Source of the DNA: Muriiphilus sp048268845
GTDB taxonomy: Bacteria > Pseudomonadota > Alphaproteobacteria > Rhodobacterales > Rhodobacteraceae
Length of the DNA: 64,000 nucleotides
Assembly: GCA_048268845.1 (NCBI GenBank)
Contig: JBLWUQ010000006.1
Location: forward strand, 62,001-126,000
Direction of reading: 5' to 3'
Shown: positions 57,511 through 64,000 of the stretch, one piece after another
Numbering within the stretch: position 1 is the first letter of the stretch
How the letters are laid out: every line of letters starts with the position of its first letter
Position numbers and translations under genes: made by a program
Notes under the pieces: model-generated
The model's database searches: none
Told to the model about the DNA's origin: nothing
The model's input: only the letters and a program-made list of their open reading frames with translations

Positions 57511-57655
57511 CTGGTTAACCATTTGTTCATTTTCTGCCCCACCCGGCCTCGCGCCTGTGGCACATTAAGACTTCGTTAAGTATGCCGACTTGTCGTTAGC
57601 AGACGGGGCAAAGCGGAGCAATGGCGCCGCTACCGGCACCCCCGGAGAGTGTGAG

Positions 57656-58315
57656 ATGACCATCGAGTATTTCAAGGGCGGCTCCATCGTGTCGCTCACA
57701 CCGGCGCGGCGCGCGACGTTTCCCGCCATCGGCCGGGTCGAGGCCTATTGGGAGGCGCTGCGCGACGGGCGCCTGATGCCGGGCCGGGCCGAGGTCGATC
57801 CGCGCGGCATGTCCGAGGCGCTGGAATACGCCTTCATCCTTGAAAAGGTCGCACCGGGGCTGGCGCGGGTCCGGCTTGGCGGGATGCACCTCAACGACCT
57901 GATGGCGATGGAAGTGCGGGGGATGCCGATCACCGCGCTGTTCCAGCCCGAAGCGCGCCACGAGATGCAGCGGATCACCCAGGACGTGCTGGAGATGCCG
58001 GCGCTGGTGCGCCTGTCGCTGGTCTCGGACCGAGGCTTTGCGCGCGCGCGGCTCGAGGCGCGAATGACCCTGATGCCGATGCGTGATGGCCACGGCGCAC
58101 CGACGCGGATTCTCGGGGCGCTGCAAGCCCATGGCCGGATCGGGCGCGGCCCGCGCCGCTTCGCCATCAAGGATGTCGAAACCCGCCCGATCGAGGTGGC
58201 GCGCGCCTGTCGTCCGCCGCAGGATTACGCCGTGCCTTCCCCTGCCCGCCCGCACCGCGTCGAATCCGCAGCCGCACCGAAGCTGCGGCTTGTCCACGAC
58301 GCCGACCGGGTCTGA
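57656..58315 (+). CDS. PAS_5-type PAS-domain protein
   Basis: 219-residue protein with one PAS-like domain of the PAS_5 family (about 20-155: EAYWEALRDGRLMPGRAEVDPRGM then FILEKVAPGLARVRLGGMHL). No output domain is present; the C-terminus is a low-complexity Pro/Arg-rich tail. Such proteins are frequent single-domain signalling proteins of unknown role in Rhodobacterales. The ATG at 57656 follows GGAG at a somewhat long distance. Confidence 0.8.
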   Translation: MTIEYFKGGSIVSLTPARRATFPAIGRVEAYWEALRDGRLMPGRAEVDPRGMSEALEYAFILEKVAPGLARVRLGGMHLNDLMAMEVRGMPITALFQPEARHEMQRITQDVLEMPALVRLSLVSDRGFARARLEARMTLMPMRDGHGAPTRILGALQAHGRIGRGPRRFAIKDVETRPIEVARACRPPQDYAVPSPARPHRVESAAAPKLRLVHDADRV

Positions 58316-58544
58316 GCAAAAAAAAGCCCGGATGATGGCCCCAGGCCCCTCAACAGATCCGTTGTTGTTCGGCGTGTGTGAGTGGCACGACCATCTGTCC
58401 GAAAGCGGCTGAGTGCGTTCGGACGCTGGCACCTCGCTGCGGGGCATTGCGCGGCGTGCAACAAAAGCCGCCGGAGGGCGAACACCTTGCGAGGTCACAT
58501 TGGGAAGCTGTAGACTGGTGCGACGTGTAGCGGAGGATTGTCCG

Positions 58545-58871
58545 ATGAAGATGTGGGCGTTGATATTGACGCTTTCGCTGACCGGAAGCGCTGCTGCGGC
58601 ACAGCAGATGGATGTGGACTTCCCGATCCTGGAGGACGCGCAGGCGGCAGGCTGTGCCGGGAGCATCGTCGCTGGTCTGGACCCGAACGGAGATGGTTTC
58701 CTGGCTGTGCGCACTGGCCCGGGGACGGGCTATCGCAAGATTGATGAACTGCACAACGGCGACATGGTGCGAACCTGCGCCAGCAACGGCCCATGGGTGG
58801 GGGTGTATTACGGCCAGCCCCGACGCAAGGGTTGGGTGCATGGCAAATGGCTGGCGGAGGGGGCTGGCTGA
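58545..58871 (+). CDS. small secreted SH3-domain protein
   Basis: 108-residue exported protein: signal peptide (1-19, ending AAA before QQ) and a bacterial SH3 domain (about 52-105: GFLAVRTGPGTGYRKIDELHNGDMV and WVHGKWL). Two cysteines (GCAG, RTCAS) may pair. Bacterial SH3 domains often bind cell-wall peptides. GGAGG precedes the ATG by 8 nt. A small hairpin with T4 (58935-58954) follows. Confidence 0.8.
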   Translation: MKMWALILTLSLTGSAAAAQQMDVDFPILEDAQAAGCAGSIVAGLDPNGDGFLAVRTGPGTGYRKIDELHNGDMVRTCASNGPWVGVYYGQPRRKGWVHGKWLAEGAG

Positions 58872-58934
58872 AAGCGCGTCACGTTTTTGAGCGAAGGATA
58901 TCGGCTCAACTGACAGGTCCGATCTTGATTTTGC

Positions 58935-58954
58935 GCCGCGAGCTTGCGGCTTTT
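58935..58954 (+). terminator. small terminator after the SH3-protein gene
   Basis: A 5-bp GCCGC/GCGGC stem (58935-58939 with 58946-58950) followed by TTTT. Modest strength. Confidence 0.45.
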
Positions 58955-59090
58955 CCCGCGCGCTCGCAGATATCCGAGAGCGCGCGGAGTAGTTCCGATC
59001 TACGACCGCCGGAGTGATGCCCCAGCGTTGCGGCACATCTGGCAAGGGGCTTGCGATAGCCCAGGCCTAAGGTTCATCGCGTCGGAACGC

Positions 59091-60461
59091 TCAGGCCGAT
59101 GCGGCCTGCGTCATCGGGGTGACGCCCTTGGCCAGTTCCTCGGCCACGAGGAACGCCAGTTCCAGCGATTGCGAGGCATTGAGGCGCGGGTCGCAGGCGG
59201 TGTGGTAGCGGTCCGACAGGTCCTCGTCACTGACCGCCTGAACGCCGCCGGTGCATTCGGTCACGTCCTGGCCGGTCATCTCGAAATGCACCCCGCCCGG
59301 CACCGTGCCCTCGGCACGGTGGATGGCAAAGAACTCCTGCACTTCGCTCAGCACCTGGTTGAACGGCCGGGTCTTGTAGCCGGTCGCCGACTTGATGGTG
59401 TTGCCGTGCATCGGATCGCAGCACCAGACCACGTTGGCGCCCTCTTCGCGTACCGCCGCGATCAGGCGCGGCAGGTGTTCCTCGACCTTGCCGGCGCCAA
59501 AGCGGTTGATCAGCGTCAGACGCCCCGGCTCGTTCGCCGGGTTCAGCTTGGCCATCAGCCGCTTGAGGTCGTCGGCATTGGTCGTCGGCCCGGTCTTGAG
59601 CCCGATCGGGTTGATCACGCCGCTGGCATATTCGACATGCGCGCCATCCGGCTGCCGGGTGCGGTCGCCGATCCACAGCATGTGGCCCGATCCCGCCACC
59701 ACCTGGCCGGTGGTCGAATCGATCCGGGTCAGCGCCTCTTCGTATTCCAGAAGCAGGCTTTCGTGGCTGGTGTAGAAATCCACCGTGTGCAGCGTATGCG
59801 CGGTCTTGCCGTCGATCCCGGCGGCACGCATGAACGACAGCGTGTCGGAAATCCGTTCGGCCATGGCGCGGTAACGCTCGGCCTCGTCCTGTTCGGTGAA
59901 TCCCAGCGTCCAGGAATGAACCTGATGCACATCGGCATAGCCGCCGGTCGAGAACGCGCGCAAGAGGTTCAGCGAGGCCGCCGCCTGGGTGTAGGCCTGC
60001 AGCATCTTCTGCGGGTCCGGGTTGCGCGCCTCGGGGGTGAAGCCAAGCTCGTTGATGATGTCGCCGCGATAGCTGGGCAGTTCGACGCCGCCGATGACCT
60101 CGGTCGGGGCCGAGCGCGGCTTGGCGAACTGGCCGGCCATCCGGCCGACCTTGACCACCGGCACCTTGGCGCCATAGGTCAGCACCATTGCCATCTGCAG
60201 CATCACCTTGAAGGTGTCGCGGATCGAGTCGGCGGAAAACTCGGCAAAGCTCTCGGCGCAATCGCCGCCCTGCAGCAGAAAGCCCTCGCCGCGCGACACC
60301 GCCGCCAGCTCGCGCTTGAGCCGGCGCGCCTCGCCGGCAAAGACCAGCGGCGGATACTTGGCAAGCTGCTTCTCGACCCCGGCCAGCGCGTCCTGGTCGG
60401 TGTAATCGGGCATCTGGATCCTGGGTTTGGTCCGCCAGGAGGATTTGCTCCACTCAGTCAT
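59091..60461 (-). CDS. class II 3-deoxy-7-phosphoheptulonate (DAHP) synthase
   Basis: 456-residue plant-like (AroA-II) enzyme joining phosphoenolpyruvate and erythrose-4-phosphate, first step of the shikimate route. Class II hallmarks: LLQGGDCAESFAEF (metal Cys), VGRMAGQFAKPRS, WCCDPMHGNT and GGVHFEMTGQDVTECTGG. ATG 60461 (MTEWSKSSWRTKP) matches relatives; the frame continues upstream to 60563 without family sequence. Monocistronic, divergent from the GlxA-type regulator. Confidence 0.94.
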   Translation of the reverse strand: MTEWSKSSWRTKPRIQMPDYTDQDALAGVEKQLAKYPPLVFAGEARRLKRELAAVSRGEGFLLQGGDCAESFAEFSADSIRDTFKVMLQMAMVLTYGAKVPVVKVGRMAGQFAKPRSAPTEVIGGVELPSYRGDIINELGFTPEARNPDPQKMLQAYTQAAASLNLLRAFSTGGYADVHQVHSWTLGFTEQDEAERYRAMAERISDTLSFMRAAGIDGKTAHTLHTVDFYTSHESLLLEYEEALTRIDSTTGQVVAGSGHMLWIGDRTRQPDGAHVEYASGVINPIGLKTGPTTNADDLKRLMAKLNPANEPGRLTLINRFGAGKVEEHLPRLIAAVREEGANVVWCCDPMHGNTIKSATGYKTRPFNQVLSEVQEFFAIHRAEGTVPGGVHFEMTGQDVTECTGGVQAVSDEDLSDRYHTACDPRLNASQSLELAFLVAEELAKGVTPMTQAASA

Positions 60462-60655
60462 CGCCGTCTCCGATCGGTCTTCACATCTGTCGCACCCGCC
60501 TCTGTGCGCGGGCCTGTTCCGTTGGAACAGAGGACCTATAGGACGCACGCGCCGCGAGTGCAAACAAAGTTAGGCACCCGTCGGCCAAGCCTTGCGCAGA
60601 TGCGCCAAAGCTGGTGTTGTCCTCGCGACAATCCAACCCCCTTGCGGAGACCGGC

Positions 60656-61657
60656 ATGAACCAGAGCCCGGCGGCATCGAAACGGACGACCGGCACGCAT
60701 CGCCGGTTCGTCTTCGTCCTGCTCGAGAAATTCACGCTGTTGAGTTTCGCGGGCGCGGTCGATGCGCTGCGTCTGGCCAACAGGCAACTCGGGTTTGACG
60801 CCTATTCCTGGGTCACCGCCGCCGAGGACGCGCGCCCAGTCACCGCATCGGCGGGGCTGGTGTTTCAGCCGGACATGGATCTGGGCGAATTGCACCACGA
60901 CGATGTCGTCTTCATCTGTAGCGGCGTGGACGTCCAGGACCATACGTCGAAGAAACTCATCTCGTGGCTCAGGCGCGAAAGCCGGCGCGGCGTGGCGATG
61001 GGGGCGCTGTGCACCGGCGCCTATGTGCTGGCCGAAGCGGGGTTGCTCGACGGGCGGCGCGCGACGATCCACTGGGAAAACCACGACGGTTTCGCCGAGG
61101 CCTTCGAAGGGGTCGACCTGACGCGCTCGGTCTATGTGATCGACGGCAACCGGATGACCACCGCCGGCGGCACTTCGTCGATCGACCTGATGCTGGCCCT
61201 GATCGCGCAGGACCACGGGCCGGAAGTGGCCAATGCCGTCGCCGACCAGCAGATCTACACCACGATCCGCACCGGCCGCGACAGCCAGCGGCTTTCGGTC
61301 CCGACCCGGATCGGCGTGCGCCACCCGAAACTCGCCGCCGTGATCCACGCGATGGAGGCCAATCTCGAAGACCCGGTCAGCCCGTCGCGGCTGGCCGCCG
61401 ATGTCGACCTGTCGACGCGGCAGCTCGAGCGGCTGTTTCGGCGCTACCTGAACCGCTCGCCCAAGCGCTACTACATGGAGCTGCGGCTGCAAAAGGCGCG
61501 CAACCTGTTGATGCAGACCGACATGAGCGTGATCAACGTGGCGCTGGCCTGCGGCTTTACCTCGCCGTCGCATTTCTCGAAATGCTACCGCGCGCAATAC
61601 GAGACCACGCCTTACCGCGAGCGCGGCAGCCAGACGGGCGCCAAACCGGAAGTTTGA
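60656..61657 (+). CDS. GlxA-family AraC-type transcriptional regulator
   Basis: 333-residue regulator with an N-terminal DJ-1/PfpI-like (class I glutamine amidotransferase-like) domain (about 18-190, with GALCTGAYVLAEAGLLDGRRATIHWE) and a C-terminal AraC DNA-binding domain (about 225-325, two HTHs: LAADVDLSTRQLERLFRRYL and NVALACGFTSPSHFSKCYR). Relatives sense arginine, choline, betaine or carnitine. It lies 151 bp upstream of a Liv-type importer operon, its likely target. GGAGA precedes the ATG. Confidence 0.9.
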   Translation: MNQSPAASKRTTGTHRRFVFVLLEKFTLLSFAGAVDALRLANRQLGFDAYSWVTAAEDARPVTASAGLVFQPDMDLGELHHDDVVFICSGVDVQDHTSKKLISWLRRESRRGVAMGALCTGAYVLAEAGLLDGRRATIHWENHDGFAEAFEGVDLTRSVYVIDGNRMTTAGGTSSIDLMLALIAQDHGPEVANAVADQQIYTTIRTGRDSQRLSVPTRIGVRHPKLAAVIHAMEANLEDPVSPSRLAADVDLSTRQLERLFRRYLNRSPKRYYMELRLQKARNLLMQTDMSVINVALACGFTSPSHFSKCYRAQYETTPYRERGSQTGAKPEV

Positions 61658-61808
61658 CCGATGCCGCGCGGGACAGAGCGTGCGGCGCGAAACGGTCTGG
61701 CGCGAAATTGGCAACCAAAACCGGCTAAGGACAGTAGCGGAAGGCTTTTCTTTTCCATCGGAGGCGCTAGGGTGTCCCCCGGAACTGACACCAATATGGG
61801 AGAGAGTC

Positions 61809-62984
61809 ATGAAGAAACTGCTTCTTGCGACCGCCGCCACCGCGCTTGTGGCCGGCGCCGCTTCGGCCGACGAGGTAAAACTCGGCGTGCTTCTGGGCTT
61901 CACCGGCCCGCTCGACAGCCTTGCCCCCGCGATCGCGGCAGGCGCCGAGTTCGCCATGGCCGAGGTCAACGCCTCCGGCATGATGATGGACGGCATCACC
62001 TTTACCCCGGTGCGCGGCGACTCGACCTGCATCGACGCCGGTGCTGCAACCGCCACCGCCGAGCGGCTGATCACTTCGGATGGCGTCAAGGGCATCATCG
62101 GCGCGATGTGCTCCGGCGCGACCGGTGCGGTCCTGCAGAACGTCGCCATGCCCAACGGCATGGTCATGATCTCGCCGTCGGCAACCTCGCCGGCACTGTC
62201 GACGCTTGAAGACAACGGCCTGTTCTTCCGCACCGCGCCGTCGGATGCGCGTCAGGGCGAAGTCATGGCCAACATGATGAAGGAGCGTGGCTACAACGAC
62301 GTCGCCGTGACCTATACCAACAACGACTACGGCAAGGGTCTGGCCGACAGCTTCGCGGCAGCCTGGGAAGCCCTTGGCGGCACCGTCACGATCAACGCGG
62401 CGCATGAAGACGGCAAGGCCGACTACTCGGCCGAAGTCGGCGCGCTGGCCTCGGCCGGTGGCGAAGTCCTCGTGGTCGCGGGCTATGTCGACCAGGGCGG
62501 TTCCGGCGTCATCCAGGCCGCGCTCGACAGCGGCGCCTTCGACACGTTCGAACTGCCGGACGGCATGGTCAGCGTGACGCTGGAAGAGAAGTTCGGCACG
62601 GCCATCAACGGCTCGTTCGGCCAGACGCCGGGCAGCTCGGCCGCCGAAGCCTTCGTCGCGGTCGTCGGTGACGCCTTCGACGCCACCTCGACCTATGCCG
62701 ACAACGGCTATGACGCCGCGGCGCTCATCATGCTTGCCATGCAGGCCGCCGGCTCGACCGATCCGCAGGTCTACAAGGACAAGATCATGGACGTGGCCAA
62801 CGCGCCGGGTGAACTGATCTATCCGGGCGAGCTTGGCAAGGCGCTCGAGATCCTCGCCGCTGGCGGTGACGTCGATCTGGTCGGCGCCTCGGCGGTCGAG
62901 CTGATCGGCCAGGGCGAAAGCGCCGGGTCCTATCGCGAGATCGAAGTGCAGGACGGCAAGCTGGTCACCATCGGCTACCGCTGA
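61809..62984 (+). CDS. ABC transporter substrate-binding protein (Liv type), second system
   Basis: 391-residue periplasmic binding protein with signal peptide (1-20, ending ASA). Starts VKLGVLLGFTGPLDSLAP and contains MCSGATGAVLQNVAM with the Cys-Ser of many amide/amino-acid binders. Ligand unknown. GGGAGAG precedes the ATG. First gene of an operon continuing through two ATPases to the window edge. Confidence 0.9.
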   Translation: MKKLLLATAATALVAGAASADEVKLGVLLGFTGPLDSLAPAIAAGAEFAMAEVNASGMMMDGITFTPVRGDSTCIDAGAATATAERLITSDGVKGIIGAMCSGATGAVLQNVAMPNGMVMISPSATSPALSTLEDNGLFFRTAPSDARQGEVMANMMKERGYNDVAVTYTNNDYGKGLADSFAAAWEALGGTVTINAAHEDGKADYSAEVGALASAGGEVLVVAGYVDQGGSGVIQAALDSGAFDTFELPDGMVSVTLEEKFGTAINGSFGQTPGSSAAEAFVAVVGDAFDATSTYADNGYDAAALIMLAMQAAGSTDPQVYKDKIMDVANAPGELIYPGELGKALEILAAGGDVDLVGASAVELIGQGESAGSYREIEVQDGKLVTIGYR

Positions 62985-63005
62985 TCCGGACCGGATATCA
63001 GGAGG

Positions 63006-63030
63006 CAGCCCGGGGGAACTCGGGCTGTTT
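63006..63030 (+). terminator. intercistronic hairpin after the second binding-protein gene
   Basis: CAGCCCG (63006-63012) pairs with CGGGCTG (63021-63027), followed by TTT. Located in the 86-bp gap before the ATPase gene; probably a partial terminator or mRNA stabiliser. Confidence 0.6.
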
Positions 63031-63070
63031 CCGTTCAAGACGTGCCGGGGTGAGCACGAGAGGGGGGCGG

Positions 63071-63853
63071 ATGATCGTCGTCGAAGACGTTCACAAACAT
63101 TTCGGCGGGTTTCACGCCGTTGACGGGGCGTCGCTGGAAATCAGGCAAGGCTCGATCACCGGTCTGATCGGCCCCAACGGCGCCGGAAAGACAACTCTTT
63201 TCAACGTGATCGCCGGCGTTCTTCCACCGACGTCAGGCCGCGTCACGATGAACGGCGAGGACATCACCGGGCTGCCGCCGCACGAGCTGTTCGCCAAGGG
63301 GCTGCTGCGGACCTTCCAGATCGCGCATGAATTCAGCTCGATGACCTGCCGCGAGAACCTGATGATGGTGCCCGGCGGTCAGGCGGGCGAGCAATTGTGG
63401 AACACCTGGTTCGGCCGCAAGCGCATCGCCGAGGAAGAGCGCGCGCTCAGGGAAAAGGCCGACGAAGTGCTCGAGTTCCTGACGATCGGACATCTGGCCG
63501 ACCACAAGGCCGGGCAGGTTTCCGGCGGGCAGAAAAAACTGCTCGAGCTTGGCCGCACGATGATGGTCGACGCCAAGATCGTCTTTCTCGACGAGGTTGG
63601 CGCGGGCGTGAACCGCACGCTGCTGAACACCATCGGCGACGCGATCATCCGGCTGAACAAGGAACGCGGCTATACTTTCGTGGTGATCGAGCACGACATG
63701 GATTTCATCGAACGCCTGTGCGACCCGGTCATCTGCATGGCCGAGGGCAAGGTGCTGGCCGAGGGCACGCTGGCCGAAATCAAGGCAAACGAACAGGTGA
63801 TCGAGGCCTATCTCGGCACCGGGCGAAAGCACAAGCTGGAGGCGACGCCATGA
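63071..63853 (+). CDS. ABC transporter ATP-binding protein (LivG type), second system
   Basis: 260-residue ATPase: Walker A GPNGAGKTTL, LLRTFQIAHEFSSMTCREN Q-loop region, signature VSGGQKKLLEL, and Walker B KIVFLDEVGAGV (Glu-Val-Gly instead of Glu-Pro-Thr). ATG 63071 follows GAGAGGGGGGC. Its stop overlaps the next ATG by 4 bp. Confidence 0.92.
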   Translation: MIVVEDVHKHFGGFHAVDGASLEIRQGSITGLIGPNGAGKTTLFNVIAGVLPPTSGRVTMNGEDITGLPPHELFAKGLLRTFQIAHEFSSMTCRENLMMVPGGQAGEQLWNTWFGRKRIAEEERALREKADEVLEFLTIGHLADHKAGQVSGGQKKLLELGRTMMVDAKIVFLDEVGAGVNRTLLNTIGDAIIRLNKERGYTFVVIEHDMDFIERLCDPVICMAEGKVLAEGTLAEIKANEQVIEAYLGTGRKHKLEATP

Positions 63854-64000
63854 GCGAGCGCTTCAACCAGCCGGGCTACAACCGCGACGCCTCGATCGTG
63901 AACCCGCGCGGCCAGGGCGACCTGACGCCGGGGCCGCAGCACGGCAAGGCCCGACCGGCCCCCGGCGGGCCGTTCCTGATCGGCGCGAACATGACCGGCG
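63850..64000 (+). CDS. start of a second ABC ATP-binding protein (LivF type), truncated by window end
   Basis: Only 50 residues are visible. They form an N-terminal extension (MSERFNQPGYNRDAS, then a Gly/Pro-rich stretch ending FLIGANMTG) before the ATPase fold. This prefix, ending in MTGGYG in relatives, is typical of LivF-type ATPases in Rhodobacterales. Identification rests on that memory and on position directly after a LivG-type gene. Confidence 0.65.
   Translation, partial: MSERFNQPGYNRDASIVNPRGQGDLTPGPQHGKARPAPGGPFLIGANMTG

Overview
This window is 64 kb of GC-rich chromosomal DNA. It most resembles a member of the Rhodobacterales (Alphaproteobacteria). The supporting genes are an Entner-Doudoroff pair (edd-eda), a B12-dependent class II ribonucleotide reductase, a Bpt-type leucyl-tRNA-protein transferase, a class II DAHP synthase, an IalB-type secreted protein, and several small families typical of that order (DUF2852, a DUF6778-like lipoprotein, an RSP_2648-like PIN protein). 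Most genes are housekeeping and sit in short operons on both strands with many 4-bp ATGA overlaps. No insertion sequence, prophage gene or CRISPR array was seen. Identifications rest on motif and family recognition by eye; no database search was run.

Layout: 1-2420 is a surE-pcm-nlpD-like stationary-phase/envelope group. A HerA-like ATPase (minus) follows, then a 464-bp gap that holds two orphan Rho-independent terminators and is a good place for small RNAs, then an IalB-type gene. 5198-9311 holds a ketosynthase/acyl carrier protein pair and a divergent peptidoglycan pair (L,D-transpeptidase and MepK-like peptidase). 9396-11697 encodes an octaheme tetrathionate-reductase-like cytochrome c with its membrane cytochrome b.

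12035-17566 is the most accessory-looking part. Four co-directional genes encode a HEPN protein, a WYL-domain regulator, an SbcD/Mre11-like exonuclease and an SbcC/Rad50/YhaN-like ATPase without a zinc hook. The block ends at a tRNA-Arg, beside which lies a decayed second tRNA-Arg. It is the best candidate here for an undescribed nucleic-acid surveillance or repair system.

18194-34614 carries a TPR-sulfotransferase, rplM-rpsI, a SLAC1-type channel, acyl-CoA genes, an RlmI-like methyltransferase with a PIN protein, edd-eda behind two LacI-type operators, glnE, a YbaK protein, a DUF2852-RDD membrane pair behind two perfect 19-bp dyads, and bpt. 34724-37237 is an ilvBN operon with a complete attenuator: promoter, a leader peptide with consecutive Ile-Leu-Val-Ile-Val, an antiterminator pairing and a terminator. 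37691-44068 is a branched-chain-amino-acid-type ABC importer with an alpha/beta hydrolase and a divergent PAS-LuxR regulator. 44170-47643 is nadABC. 47820-51533 is nrdJ.

The last 12 kb hold tRNA-Pro, a DUF192 protein with a double cold-shock protein, pdxH, fabI-gpt, a gamma-carbonic-anhydrase-like protein with gmk and yicC, a PAS protein, an SH3 protein, class II DAHP synthase, a GlxA-type AraC regulator, and the start of a second Liv-type importer that runs off the right edge.
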